Shown one piece after another: positions 9,789 through 20,510 of a DNA stretch of 36,339 nucleotides; within the stretch, counting starts at the first letter, position 1; every line of letters starts with the position of its first letter. Both the position numbers and the translations under genes were made by a program. Under the pieces are notes generated by a model, which worked only from the letters and a program-made list of their open reading frames with translations, was not told where the DNA came from and did not search any database. This DNA comes from Mycobacteriaceae bacterium (lineage in GTDB: Bacteria; Actinomycetota; Actinomycetes; Mycobacteriales; Mycobacteriaceae), in assembly GCA_019245755.1 (NCBI GenBank), contig JAFARC010000072.1, positions 1-36,339 on the forward strand. Direction: 5' to 3'.

Positions 9789-11159
9789 ATGAGACGCACC
9801 AGCGGGTCGGCATGGGCGGTGACGCTGGCGGTGGGGATGCTGCTCGGCACGCCCGGACTGGCCGCCGGTGAGCCCCAGCCCGACCCCGACACGCTGGCCG
9901 CGCTCATCGCACAGGTCGCCGATGCGAACCAGAAGCTGCAGGATATCGGCGCGGCCGTGCAGACCCGCCAGGAAAGCGTCAACAAGGCCATCTCCGACGT
10001 GCAGTCCGCCCGCGATGCCGCCGCCGCCGCCAACCAGGATGTCGATTCGAGCCGCCGCGCGCTCGCCGACGCCAACACCGCGATCGCCGCCGCCCAGCAA
10101 CGCTTCGATTCGTTCGCCGCGGCCACCTACGTCAACGGGCCGTCCGCGTCGTATCTGACCGCGAAGAACCCCGACGACGTGATCGCGACCGCGTCGAGCG
10201 GTCAGGCGCTGGCCATCAGCTCCCGGCAGGTCATGACCGACCTTCAGCGGGCCCGCACCGAGCAGGCCGACCGGGAGTCGGCGGCCCGGGCTGCCCAGCA
10301 GAAGGCCGACGACGCCGTCGCCGAAGCCCAGCGCAGCCAGGACGATGCGGTGGCGGCGCTCGTCGACGCCCAGAAGCAGTTCGGCGCCCAGCAGGCCGAG
10401 ATCAACCAGCTGGCCGCCGAGCGCGACGCCGCACGGGCCCGGCTCGACGCGGCCACGGCGCGGTGGTCGACGTCCGCCGCGCACGTCCCCGCCGCCACCG
10501 ATCGTTGGGGTAACCCGCCGGCCTCGGCCGGGGCGCCGCCGGCCGGTTCCTGGGACGCGCAGTGGGATCCGACGCTGCCTGCGGTGCCGAGCGCCAACGT
10601 CCCGGGCGACCCGATCGCGATCGTGAACTCGGTGCTGGGCTTCTCGGCTACCTCGGCGCAGGTCACCGCGAACATGGGCCGCAACTTCCTGCGCATGGCC
10701 GGGATCCTGCCCACCCCGACCGGCTACACGAACAACGCCATTCCCCGCGTGTACGGCAGGCAGGCATCCGAGTACGTGATCCGCCGGGCGATGTCTCAGC
10801 TCGGCGTCCCGTACTCCTGGGGCGGCGGCACCGCAGCCGGCCCGAGCCGTGGGATCGACGACGGGGCGAACACCGACGGCTTCGACTGCTCGGGGCTGAT
10901 CCTCTACGCGTTCGCGGGCGTCGGCATCCGGCTGCCGCACTATTCGGGCGACCAGTACAACATGGGCCGCAAAATCCCGGCCGCCCAGATGCGCCGCGGC
11001 GACGTGATCTTCTACGGCCCCGGCGGCAGCCAGCACGTGACGCTTTATCTCGGCGACGGCCAGATGCTGGAGGCCCCGTACACGGGCTCCACCGTGAAGG
11101 TCTCGCCGGTCCGCACCAGTGGCATGACGCCCTACGTCGTCCGCTACATCGAGTTTTGA
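9789..11159 (+). CDS. ripA: Peptidoglycan D,L-endopeptidase RipA
   Basis: A 456-residue exported NlpC/P60 hydrolase that cuts the peptide stem of peptidoglycan between D-Glu and meso-DAP during septum splitting. Residues 1-26 are a signal peptide ending near GLAAGEP. Residues 30-225 are a long Ala/Gln/Asp-rich coiled coil, then a Pro/Ala linker (240-260), then the catalytic domain. The triad is Cys367 (GFDCSGL), His416 (GSQHVTLYL) and Glu428 (QMLEAP), each exactly 16 positions before the M. tuberculosis RipA residues 383, 432 and 444. The segment before the domain (PTLPAVPSANVPGDP onward) corresponds to the blocking region of the zymogen. ATG 9789 follows AGGAGA at 9773. ripB begins 14 bp after its stop. 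Confidence 0.97.
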   Translation: MRRTSGSAWAVTLAVGMLLGTPGLAAGEPQPDPDTLAALIAQVADANQKLQDIGAAVQTRQESVNKAISDVQSARDAAAAANQDVDSSRRALADANTAIAAAQQRFDSFAAATYVNGPSASYLTAKNPDDVIATASSGQALAISSRQVMTDLQRARTEQADRESAARAAQQKADDAVAEAQRSQDDAVAALVDAQKQFGAQQAEINQLAAERDAARARLDAATARWSTSAAHVPAATDRWGNPPASAGAPPAGSWDAQWDPTLPAVPSANVPGDPIAIVNSVLGFSATSAQVTANMGRNFLRMAGILPTPTGYTNNAIPRVYGRQASEYVIRRAMSQLGVPYSWGGGTAAGPSRGIDDGANTDGFDCSGLILYAFAGVGIRLPHYSGDQYNMGRKIPAAQMRRGDVIFYGPGGSQHVTLYLGDGQMLEAPYTGSTVKVSPVRTSGMTPYVVRYIEF

Positions 11160-11173
11160 CCAGGTGGTGAATC

Positions 11174-11869
11174 ATGCTGCGTCGTAGGAGGATCGCGATC
11201 GCTGTGGCGGTCGCCGTCGCGCTGTTGCTGTCACCGGCCGTACCCGCGCTGGCCGACGACGATAGTCAGTGGGACCCGACGCTGCCCAAGATCGCCAGCG
11301 CCGGCGCGCCGGGTGACCCGGTAGCGATCGCCAACGCGTCGCTACAGGCCACCAACATCGCCACCCAGACCACGCTCGACCTCGGCCGCAAATTCCTCGG
11401 CAGCCTGGGCATCCTCGGCAACACCAACGACGGCGTCGCGCCGGGCCGGGTGAACCGGGTGTACGGCAGGCAGGCGGTCGAGTACGTGATCCGGCGTGGC
11501 GCCGAGCAGATGGGCGTCCCCTATTCCTGGGGCGGCGGCACCCTGACCGGCCCCAGCACCGGCGTCGACGACGGCGCCAACACCGTGGGTTTCGACTGCT
11601 CCGGGCTGATGCGCTACATGTTCGCCGGCGTCGGCGTGCTGATTCCGCGATTCTCCGGCGACCAATACAACGCCGGCCGGCACGTCCCCCCATCGCAGGC
11701 CAAGCGTGGCGACCTGATCTTCTACGGGCCGGGCGGCAGCCAGCACGTGACCATGTACCTGGGCGATGGGCAGATGCTCGAGGCCTCCTCGCTGGTCGGC
11801 AAGGTCACCGTCAGCCCGGTGCGAACTCCGGGAATGACGCCCTACCTCACCCGGATCATCGAAAGTTGA
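11174..11869 (+). CDS. ripB: Peptidoglycan endopeptidase RipB
   Basis: A 231-residue exported NlpC/P60 endopeptidase that lacks the coiled coil of RipA. Residues 1-28 are a signal peptide (Arg-rich start, hydrophobic core, PALADDD). The catalytic residues are Cys142 (GFDCSGL), His191 (GSQHVTMYL) and Glu203 (QMLEAS). From SQWDPTLPKI onward the sequence parallels the last 200 residues of RipA almost block for block, including RVYGRQ, EYVIRR, GVPYSWGGGT and SGDQYN, so the two genes are a tandem duplication. AGGTGG at 11163-11168 precedes the ATG, and translation coupling with ripA is likely. It can cleave peptidoglycan like RipA but presumably has a simpler localisation, which is inference from the missing N-terminal domain. 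Confidence 0.96.
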   Translation: MLRRRRIAIAVAVAVALLLSPAVPALADDDSQWDPTLPKIASAGAPGDPVAIANASLQATNIATQTTLDLGRKFLGSLGILGNTNDGVAPGRVNRVYGRQAVEYVIRRGAEQMGVPYSWGGGTLTGPSTGVDDGANTVGFDCSGLMRYMFAGVGVLIPRFSGDQYNAGRHVPPSQAKRGDLIFYGPGGSQHVTMYLGDGQMLEASSLVGKVTVSPVRTPGMTPYLTRIIES

Positions 11870-11876
11870 CGCGGCG

Positions 11877-11895
11877 CGCCGGCGGCTTGCCGGCG
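11877..11895 (+). terminator. Hairpin after ripB
   Basis: A 7-bp perfect GC stem (CGCCGGC / GCCGGCG) with a 5-nt loop starts 7 nt after the ripB stop. No run of T follows. Mycobacterial intrinsic terminators often lack a good T-tract, so it may end or attenuate the ripAB transcript before moxR1. Confidence 0.4.
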
Positions 11896-11975
11896 AACCT
11901 ACGTCGACGGATTCTCCCGTGCCTGGAATAGTTGACGACGGACATGTCCCTATCGACTTCGTGGGAGGATCCTCG

Positions 11976-13129
11976 ATGACGTCAGCAGGTGGGCCGCCGC
12001 AGGGCCCCGGAAACTTTTCGGGGCCAGGCGGGGGACCCGGTTACCCGGGTTCGCCGGGCGCCCACGCCGCGCCGGCGCAACCCCCGGGCAACAACGGCGG
12101 CCTGTCCGGTGAGGTGCATACGCTCGAGCGCGCCATCTACGAGGTCAAGCGGATCATCGTCGGCCAGGACCAGCTTGTGGAGCGGATGCTGGTCGGACTG
12201 CTGGCCAAGGGGCACGTGCTGCTCGAGGGCGTGCCGGGCGTGGCCAAGACCCTGGCCGTCGAGACGTTTGCTCGGGTGGTCGGTGGGACGTTCGCTCGCA
12301 TCCAGTTCACCCCCGACCTGGTGCCCACCGACATCGTCGGCACCCGGATCTACCGGCAGGGCAAGGAGGAGTTCGACATCGAGCTGGGCCCGGTGGTGGC
12401 CAACTTCATCCTCGCCGACGAGATCAACCGCGCGCCGGCGAAGGTGCAGTCCGCGCTGCTGGAGGTGATGGCCGAGCGGCATGTGTCGATCGGCGGCAAG
12501 ACGTTCCCGATGCCCAAGCCGTTCCTGGTCATGGCCACCCAGAACCCGATCGAGCAGGAGGGTGTTTACGCGCTTCCCGAGGCCCAGCGCGACCGCTTCC
12601 TGTTCAAGATCAACATCGATTACCCGTCGCCGGAGGAAGAGCGCGAGATCATCTACCGGATGGGCGTCTCGCCGCCCGAGCCCAAGCAGACCCTCAGCCC
12701 TGGCGACCTGCTGCGGCTACAGGACGTGGCCAGCAACACCTTCGTGCACCATGCGCTGGTCGACTACGTCGTTCGCGCCGTGACCGCGACGCGTCGCCCC
12801 GACCAGTTCGGCATGCCCGACGTCCGCGCCTGGGTCGCCTACGGTGCGTCGCCGCGCGCCTCACTGGGCATCATCGCCGCCGCCCGGGCGCTGGCCCTGG
12901 TCCGCGGCCGCGACTACGTGGTCCCCCAGGACGTGATCGAGGTCATGCCCGACGTGCTGCGCCACCGCCTGGTGCTGACCTACGACGCGCTGGCCGATGA
13001 GATCTCGCCGGAGACCGTGATCAACCGCATCATGCAGACGGTGGCCTTGCCGCAGGTCAATGCCGTTCCGCAGCAAGGACATTCGGTGCCGCCGGTGGTG
13101 CCGGCCGCGGCCGCGGCGGCTAGCGGTCG

Positions 13130-13133
<4 letters not shown>
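11976..13133 (+). CDS. moxR1: MoxR-family AAA+ ATPase
   Basis: A 385-residue cytosolic ATPase. Residues 1-42 are a Gly/Pro-rich disordered tail. The AAA+ core follows: Walker A GVPGVAKT (85-92), Walker B FILADEIN (144-151), sensor 1 region MATQNP (186-191), and the MoxR signature EGVYALPEAQRDRF. The C-terminal lid contains SPRASLGIIAAARALALVRGRDYV. MoxR proteins act as chaperones that, with a DUF58 and a VWA partner, help assemble or activate other proteins. ATG 11976 is set by GGGAGG at 11963-11968; the GTG at 11919 would add 19 residues without a ribosome site. The stop overlaps the start of the DUF58 gene by 4 bases (GTGA), so the two are translationally coupled. Confidence 0.95.
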
Positions 13134-14888
<1,755 letters not shown>

Positions 14889-14908
14889 CGCCCGACGTGA
14901 GGACGGAC

Positions 14909-15715
14909 ATGGCAGGACTGCTCGAAGGCAAACGAATCCTGGTCACCGGGATCATCACCGACTCGTCGATCGCCTTCCACATCGCGCGGGTGGCGCAGGA
15001 GGCCGGCGCGGAGCTGGTGCTCACCGGCTTCGACCGGATGCGGCTGATCCAGCGCATCGTCGACCGGCTGCCGCGCCAGGCCCCGCTGCTCGAGCTGGAC
15101 GTGCAGAACGACGAACACCTGAACACGCTCGCCGACCGGGTGACCGAAGTGATCGGCGAGGGCAACAAACTCGACGGCGTCGTGCACTCCATCGGCTTCA
15201 TGCCGCGCAGCGGCATGGGCGAGTTCCCGTTCCTCGACGCGCCGTTCGACGATGTCGCCAAGGGCATCCACATCTCGGCGTATTCGTACGCGTCGCTGGC
15301 CAAGGCGCTGCTGCCGATCATGAACCGCGGCGGAGCGATCGTCGGGATGGACTTCGATCCGACCCGCGCGATGCCGTTCTACAACTGGATGACCGTGGCC
15401 AAGAGCGCGCTGGAATCGGTGAACCGGTTCGTCGCGCGCGAGGCCGGTCCGCATGGCGTGCGATCCAACCTCGTTGCCGCTGGGCCTATCCGGACGCTGG
15501 CGATGAGCGCGATCGTCGGCGCCGGTATTGCCGGGATCAGCGATCAGATGCAGCTGCTCGAACAGGGCTGGGACCAGCGTGCGCCGATCGGCTGGGACAT
15601 GAAGGACGCCGAGCCGGTGGCCAGGACGGTGTGCGCGCTGCTGTCGGACTGGCTGCCGGCCACCACCGGGTCGATCATCTACGCCGACGGCGGCGCGCAC
15701 ACCCAGCTGCTGTAG
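14909..15715 (+). CDS. inhA: Enoyl-ACP reductase InhA
   Basis: A 268-residue NADH-dependent 2-trans-enoyl-ACP reductase, the last reduction of the FAS-II cycle and the target of activated isoniazid and ethionamide. The dinucleotide site is [10 protein letters not shown] (14-23), and the catalytic residues are Phe149, Tyr158 and Lys165 ([20 protein letters not shown]). Positions altered in resistant M. tuberculosis are wild type here: Ile21, Ile47, Ser94 and Ile95. The substrate-binding loop after TLAMSAIVG is one residue shorter and differs in sequence from the tuberculosis enzyme ([11 protein letters not shown]). ATG 14909 is preferred to GTG 14897 because GAGG at 14899-14902 precedes it and the resulting [10 protein letters not shown] matches the family. 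Confidence 0.98.
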   Translation: MAGLLEGKRILVTGIITDSSIAFHIARVAQEAGAELVLTGFDRMRLIQRIVDRLPRQAPLLELDVQNDEHLNTLADRVTEVIGEGNKLDGVVHSIGFMPRSGMGEFPFLDAPFDDVAKGIHISAYSYASLAKALLPIMNRGGAIVGMDFDPTRAMPFYNWMTVAKSALESVNRFVAREAGPHGVRSNLVAAGPIRTLAMSAIVGAGIAGISDQMQLLEQGWDQRAPIGWDMKDAEPVARTVCALLSDWLPATTGSIIYADGGAHTQLL

Positions 15716-15728
15716 CGCGCGGGGACCG

Positions 15729-16757
15729 GTGCAGTTCGACGCCGTGCTGTTGCTGTCCTTCGGCGGACCCGAAGGACCGGAGCAGGTGCTGCCGTTCCTC
15801 CAGAACGTCACCCGCGGTCGCGGGATACCACCGGAGCGGCTGGCCGATGTCGCCGAGCACTACCGGCATTTCGGTGGGATGTCGCCGATCAACGGGATCA
15901 ACCGGGCACTGATCGAGCAGATCCGCGCCGAACTCGGCGCCCGCGGCGCCGGTCTTCCGGTGTATTTCGGCAACCGCAACTGGCAGCCCTACGTCGAGGA
16001 CACCGTCGCGGTGATGCGCGGCGATGGGGTGCGGCGCGCAGCGGTCTTCGCGACCTCTGCGTGGGGCGGCTACTCGAGCTGCGCGCAATACCTGGAAGAC
16101 ATCGCGCGGGCCCGGCGGGCCGTGGGCGAGGGCGCGCCGGAGTTGGTGAAACTGCGCCAGTTCTTCGATCATCCGTTGTTCGTCGAGATGTTCGCCGACG
16201 CCGTCCGTGCGGCCGCGGCCACGCTCCCGCAGCCGGTCCGCGGCGACGCTCGGTTGGTGTTCACCGCGCATTCGATCCCGGTGCGGGCGTCGTCGCGGTG
16301 CGGCCCCGACCTCTACCGCCGGCAGGTTGGTTATGCGTCGGGGCTGGTGGCTGACGCGGCGGGCTACGCCGGTTACGACCAGGTATGGCAATCGCGTTCG
16401 GGACCACCGCAGGTGCCGTGGCTTCAGCCCGACGTCGCCGATCATCTGAGGACGCTGGCGGCGGCGGGTGTGCCCGCCGTGATCGTCTGCCCGGTCGGCT
16501 TTGTCGCCGACCACATCGAAGTGGTCTGGGACCTCGACCACGAGCTGCGCCGGCAGGCCGAGGCGGCCGGCATTGCGTTCGCGCGGGCGTCCACACCCAA
16601 CGCCGACCCGAGGTTCGCCCGCCTCGTCGTGGATCTGATCGACGAGCTGCGCTGCCACCGCGAGCCCGCCAGAGTCGTGGGTCCGCGGCAACCGGTTCCC
16701 GGGTACGGGATGAGCGTCGACGCGGCGCCGTGCTCGCCGGAGTGCACCGTCGGCTGA
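15729..16757 (+). CDS. hemH: Ferrochelatase
   Basis: A 342-residue soluble ferrochelatase starting at GTG 15729, 13 bp after inhA. It inserts Fe2+ into a porphyrin; in actinobacteria the physiological substrate is generally coproporphyrin III (CpfC role). The active-site His is His181 in FTAHSIPV and the conserved Glu is Glu264 in [10 protein letters not shown]. Other family blocks are [14 protein letters not shown] at the start and [15 protein letters not shown]. The C-terminus has two cysteines, 335 and 339 ([10 protein letters not shown]), and others at 118, 191, 254 and 309. Mycobacterial ferrochelatases are reported to hold a [2Fe-2S] cluster, and some of these are likely ligands. Probably the third gene of the fabG1-inhA operon. 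Confidence 0.96.
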   Translation: MQFDAVLLLSFGGPEGPEQVLPFLQNVTRGRGIPPERLADVAEHYRHFGGMSPINGINRALIEQIRAELGARGAGLPVYFGNRNWQPYVEDTVAVMRGDGVRRAAVFATSAWGGYSSCAQYLEDIARARRAVGEGAPELVKLRQFFDHPLFVEMFADAVRAAAATLPQPVRGDARLVFTAHSIPVRASSRCGPDLYRRQVGYASGLVADAAGYAGYDQVWQSRSGPPQVPWLQPDVADHLRTLAAAGVPAVIVCPVGFVADHIEVVWDLDHELRRQAEAAGIAFARASTPNADPRFARLVVDLIDELRCHREPARVVGPRQPVPGYGMSVDAAPCSPECTVG

Positions 16758-16801
16758 TGTGCCACACTCGCGTTCATGTTGATCCAGAACGCCGAGGCGC
16801 G

Positions 16802-19162
16802 ATGATTCTGCATCCCCACTTCGCGGTCGAGCCGTGGTCGGTCAGGGTCACCGACCTCGACCTGGACGTGCTCGCCCAGATCGAATCGGTGCTGGCGCTG
16901 TCCAACGGTCACATCGGGTGGCGGGCCAACCTTGACGAGGGCGAACCCAACGGCCTGCCGGGTTGCTATCTCAACGGGGTGTGGGAGCAGCACCCGCTAC
17001 CCTACGGTGAGCCGGGCTACGGCTACCCCGAAGCCGGGCAGACCGTCATCAACATCACCAACGGCAAGCTGATCCGGCTGCTGGTCGACGACGAACCGTT
17101 CGACGTGCGCTACGGCGAGCTGCGCAGCCATGTGCAGGAGCTGGACCTGCGGGCCGGGGTGCTGCGGCGCCGGGTCGAGTGGACCTCGCCGGCCGGGCGC
17201 ACCGTGCGGGTCGGTTCCGTTCGCCTGGTGTCGCTCGTGCAGCGGGCGGTGGCTGCGGTCGCCTACGACGTCGAGGCGGTCGATGGACCGGCCAGTGTGG
17301 TGGTGCAGTCCGAGCTCGTCGCCAACGAGCCGCAGCCCGCGCCCGGTAGCGATCCCCGGGGCGCGGCCGTGCTTGCCGCGCCGCTGGTTGGTCAGGCCCA
17401 CTCCTGCCACGACCTGTGGGCCGAGCTGCTGCACCGCACCGAGCGCAGCGGGTTGCGCACGGCGTGCGCGATGGACCACGTGGTCTTCGGGCCGCCGGTG
17501 CAAACCTCCTGCGAGAGCCATCCGGACCTGGCGCGCGTCACGTTCACTGCCGACCTTCAGCCCCAGCAGCGGCTGTCGCTGGTCAAGTTCGTCGCCTACG
17601 GCTGGTCGGCGACGCGATCGGTGCCCGGGCTGCGCGCGCAGGTGGCCGCGGCGCTGACCGCCGCACGCGCCACCGGATGGCAGGGCATGCTGGCCGAGCA
17701 GGCGCAGTTCCTCGACCAGTTCTGGGACCGCTCCGACGTGGAGCTCGACGGCGACGCCGAGATCCAGCAGGCGGTGCGGTTCGCCTTGTTTCAGGTGCTG
17801 CAGGCCGGTGCCCGGGCGGAGGGCCGGGCCATCCCGGCCAAAGGGCTCACCGGCCCCGGATACAACGGTCACACGTTCTGGGACACCGAAACTTTCGTGC
17901 TGCCGGTGCTCACCTACACCTTCCCCGAAGCGGCCGCTCACGCGCTGCGCTGGCGGCATTCCACGTTGCCGGCCGCCGTGCAGCGGGCCGCCCAGCTTGG
18001 CCTCGAGGGCGCCGCTTTCCCGTGGCGCACCATCGCCGGGCAGGAATGCTCCGGATACTGGCCGGCCAGCACGGCCGCGGTCCATATCAACGCCGACATC
18101 GCCGACGCCGTCGTCCGCTACCAGCGGGTGACCGGCGACGACCAGTTCGAGAGCACCGTCGGGGTGGACCTGCTGGTGCACACCGCCCGCCTGTGGCGCA
18201 GCCTCGGGCATCACGACGCGGCGGGCCGGTTCCGCATCGACGGCGTTACCGGACCCGACGAATACAGCGCACTGGCCGACAACAACGTCTACACCAACTT
18301 GATGGCCCAGCAGAACCTGCACGCGGCCGTTCAGCTGGCCGCCCGATGCCCCGAGCGGGCCCGCGCGCTCGGTGTGGACGATGAGGAGACCGCCGCCTGG
18401 CGCGACGCCGCTGACGCGATGTACGTGCCCTACGACGAGGTGCTCAAGGTCCATCCGCAGGCCGACAACTTCACCAGCCACCAGGACTGGGACTTCACCC
18501 AGACCAGGGTGGACCAATATCCGCTGCTGCTGCATTTCCCGTACTTCAACCTCTATCGGCGCCAAGTCGTCAAGCAGGCCGACCTGGTGCTCGCCATGCA
18601 ACTGTGCGCCGACGCCTTCACCGCCGATCAGAAGGCCCGCAACTTCGACTACTACGAACGCATCACGGTGCGCGACTCGTCGCTGTCGGCATGCACCCAG
18701 GCGGTGTTGGCCGCCGAGGTTGGCCACCTCGGCCTGGCGTACGACTACCTCGGCGAGGCGGCACTCATGGATCTGGACAACCTGGAGCACAACACCCGTG
18801 ACGGCGTCCACATCGCCTCGCTGGCCGGCACCTGGATCGCGCTCGTCTGCGGCTTCGGCGGCCTGCGCCACCACGATGACGGACGACTCGCGTTCCGGCC
18901 GCGCCTACCCGAGGAGATCAGCCGCCTCGCGTTCAACCTGTTCCTGCACAGGCAGCGGGTGAGTGTCGAGCTCCTGCACGACCAGGCCCGATACCGGGTG
19001 GCCGAGGGGCCGCCGGTCGACATCATCCACCACGGGCAGCCGGCCCGCATCACCGCCGGCCAAACCGTCCAGTTGGCGATCCCGGCCATCACGCCGCTGC
19101 CACCGCCCGCCCAGCCACCCGGGCGCGCGCCAGCACACCGGCGTAGCTCGGCCGTGCCCTAA
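16802..19162 (+). CDS. Glycoside hydrolase family 65 protein (Rv3401-like)
   Basis: A 786-residue GH65 protein, the same length as M. tuberculosis Rv3401 as I recall it. Family 65 enzymes mostly phosphorolyse alpha-linked disaccharides (maltose, trehalose, kojibiose) to beta-glucose 1-phosphate. Residues 1-260 form the beta-sandwich ([20 protein letters not shown]), followed by the (alpha/alpha)6 barrel with [12 protein letters not shown] and GAAFPWRT. The general acid is Glu487 in [14 protein letters not shown], and [12 protein letters not shown] is the likely phosphate-binding segment. The start at ATG 16802 follows GAGG at 16794. It lies 44 bp after hemH in the same direction. Rv3401 sits next to a beta-phosphoglucomutase gene; none is here. 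The stop overlaps the convergent gene by 4 bases. Exact substrate cannot be read. Confidence 0.9.
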   Translation: MILHPHFAVEPWSVRVTDLDLDVLAQIESVLALSNGHIGWRANLDEGEPNGLPGCYLNGVWEQHPLPYGEPGYGYPEAGQTVINITNGKLIRLLVDDEPFDVRYGELRSHVQELDLRAGVLRRRVEWTSPAGRTVRVGSVRLVSLVQRAVAAVAYDVEAVDGPASVVVQSELVANEPQPAPGSDPRGAAVLAAPLVGQAHSCHDLWAELLHRTERSGLRTACAMDHVVFGPPVQTSCESHPDLARVTFTADLQPQQRLSLVKFVAYGWSATRSVPGLRAQVAAALTAARATGWQGMLAEQAQFLDQFWDRSDVELDGDAEIQQAVRFALFQVLQAGARAEGRAIPAKGLTGPGYNGHTFWDTETFVLPVLTYTFPEAAAHALRWRHSTLPAAVQRAAQLGLEGAAFPWRTIAGQECSGYWPASTAAVHINADIADAVVRYQRVTGDDQFESTVGVDLLVHTARLWRSLGHHDAAGRFRIDGVTGPDEYSALADNNVYTNLMAQQNLHAAVQLAARCPERARALGVDDEETAAWRDAADAMYVPYDEVLKVHPQADNFTSHQDWDFTQTRVDQYPLLLHFPYFNLYRRQVVKQADLVLAMQLCADAFTADQKARNFDYYERITVRDSSLSACTQAVLAAEVGHLGLAYDYLGEAALMDLDNLEHNTRDGVHIASLAGTWIALVCGFGGLRHHDDGRLAFRPRLPEEISRLAFNLFLHRQRVSVELLHDQARYRVAEGPPVDIIHHGQPARITAGQTVQLAIPAITPLPPPAQPPGRAPAHRRSSAVP

Positions 19163-19989
19163 CGCCGCCAGGCCGACGCCAGGATGGCCGCGACGGCGGC
19201 CATCCTGGCCGAGCGCACCACGTCGCTCAGTGGCCGCAGCGCTTCGTTGGCGATCTGGGCCTCCGAGGCCGTTTGCGTGCCGATCGGCGTCAGACCCGCG
19301 CTGACCGTGATGATCGCGTCGACATGGGCTGCGTTCTCCAGCACCCGCAGCGCACGGGGCGGCGCGCCGTCCGGGGCCCGGTGCCCTCGGCTGCACTCCA
19401 GCACCTGCTCCACCAGGCCGCGGGGGTCGGCGACGTCGGCGCCGCCGTAACCGAACCGGATCGCGCCGAGCGTGTCGGCGGCCGAGCGCACGGCCGAGCG
19501 CAGCGCGTACTCCGCCTCGCCGAGGTCCACCGGAACGGCAACCGGCAGCGACGGCAGCGAGTACACGGTCCACGCCAGCGCGTCCGGCTCTTCTTCGTCG
19601 TACTGGAATTCGGGCACCAGGCCGATCGCAACGCCACGCTCACCGGACACGACGACCGCCTCGCCGGCGGCCAGCGCGTCGCGCGCGAACTGGGTGCCCC
19701 CGGGGAGCCCACGCACGTCCCCGGGGACCGGCAGCACGATGCCGATGGCCGGCTGCGGCGCAGCCCGCCGGTCCGTCGCCGTGCGCAGGGTCTGCAGCAG
19801 ACTGACCGCCCCGGCGCCGTCCACATCCGGCCACGGCAGGCCGGTGCGACCGGCCGCCACGGCATCATATGCGGTGACGGAATGCTTTGGCGCCCAATCT
19901 GATAACGCGTCGAGCACGTCGTCGGGTGCTGCCGTTCCGGCCAGCCAGGCGTTGGCCCACACCGACAGCGAGACACTGGGACACCACAT
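19159..19989 (-). CDS. Conserved hypothetical protein, Rv1486c type
   Basis: A 276-residue protein with no domain I recognise. It begins [18 protein letters not shown] and continues with an Ala/Asp-rich soluble sequence. Recognisable pieces are [34 protein letters not shown] and [17 protein letters not shown]. No membrane helix or signal peptide is obvious. The long frame runs to 20313, but I place the start at ATG 19989: beyond it the sequence overlaps the divergent NfeD gene, and a -10 box (TACACT) ends 8 nt before the ATG with no ribosome site, which suggests a leaderless mRNA. Orthology to Rv1486c rests on position beside the NfeD/SPFH pair and a similar length. Function unknown. Confidence 0.8.
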   Translation of the reverse strand: MWCPSVSLSVWANAWLAGTAAPDDVLDALSDWAPKHSVTAYDAVAAGRTGLPWPDVDGAGAVSLLQTLRTATDRRAAPQPAIGIVLPVPGDVRGLPGGTQFARDALAAGEAVVVSGERGVAIGLVPEFQYDEEEPDALAWTVYSLPSLPVAVPVDLGEAEYALRSAVRSAADTLGAIRFGYGGADVADPRGLVEQVLECSRGHRAPDGAPPRALRVLENAAHVDAIITVSAGLTPIGTQTASEAQIANEALRPLSDVVRSARMAAVAAILASAWRR

Positions 19990-19997
19990 GATGCCGC

Positions 19998-20003
19998 AGT
20001 GTA
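19998..20003 (-). promoter_or_regulatory. Candidate -10 box of the 19159-19989 gene (leaderless)
   Basis: On the minus strand this is TACACT, ending 8 nt before the ATG at 19989. No Shine-Dalgarno sequence lies between. It fits TANNNT and would start transcription at about the first codon. Confidence 0.4.
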
Positions 20004-20035
20004 GTGGTTCACCGCTGCCGCGGCTGGCTAGGCGA

Positions 20036-20041
20036 TAGTCT
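20036..20041 (+). promoter_or_regulatory. Candidate -10 box of the NfeD-like gene (leaderless)
   Basis: TAGTCT occupies positions -12 to -7 relative to the ATG at 20048, the same distance as the fabG1 -10 box of M. tuberculosis. No ribosome site is present between it and the start codon. It diverges from the box at 19998-20003 within a 58-bp gap. Confidence 0.45.
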
Positions 20042-20047
20042 GGCCTT

Positions 20048-20479
20048 ATGCCCGTGGCGTTGATCTGGGTGATCGTCGCTCTGGTGTTGGCGGCCGCCGA
20101 GTTGTTGACCGGCGACATGTTCCTGCTGATGCTCGGCGGGGGCGCGCTGGCCGCCGGTGGGGCGCACTGGCTGTTCGGCTGGCCGGCCTGGGCCGACGGC
20201 GCGGTCTTCTTGGCGGTGTCGGTGCTGCTGATGGTGCTGGTGCGCCCGGCCCTCCGCAAGCGGCTGACGCCGCCGGTGGCCGAGACGACGGGAATCAGGG
20301 CACTGGAGGGCAAGAGCGCGCTGGTGCTCGACCGCGTCGCGCGCCACGAGGGTCAGGTCAAGCTCGACGGTGAGGTGTGGACGGCGCGGCCGTTCAACGA
20401 CGACGATGTGTACGAACCCGGCGAGCTGGTGACGGTCATGCACATCGACGGTGCCACCGCGGTGGTCTGGAAGGTCTAG
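20048..20479 (+). CDS. NfeD-like membrane protein (Rv1487 type)
   Basis: A 143-residue short NfeD protein. Residues 1-70 contain two to three hydrophobic helices ([51 protein letters not shown]). The C-terminal part, about 80-143, is an OB-fold domain exposed to one side of the membrane ([24 protein letters not shown], closing with [16 protein letters not shown]). Short NfeD proteins are encoded next to SPFH (stomatin-like) proteins across bacteria and are thought to bind them and organise membrane microdomains. That pairing holds here: the SPFH gene begins 31 bp downstream. The ATG at 20048 probably is the 5' end of the mRNA. Confidence 0.88.
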   Translation: MPVALIWVIVALVLAAAELLTGDMFLLMLGGGALAAGGAHWLFGWPAWADGAVFLAVSVLLMVLVRPALRKRLTPPVAETTGIRALEGKSALVLDRVARHEGQVKLDGEVWTARPFNDDDVYEPGELVTVMHIDGATAVVWKV

Positions 20480-20510
20480 GGAAGCCGGGGCGCGAGAAAG
20501 GGAACGTGTC

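Noticed and set aside
11932..11956. TTGACG and TATCGA as a moxR1 promoter.
   Set aside because: The spacer is only 13 bp, too short for a SigA promoter.
16997..18874. A 625-codon minus-strand frame opposite the GH65 gene.
   Set aside because: Antisense shadow of a clear GH65 coding region; no recognisable motif and no start signal.
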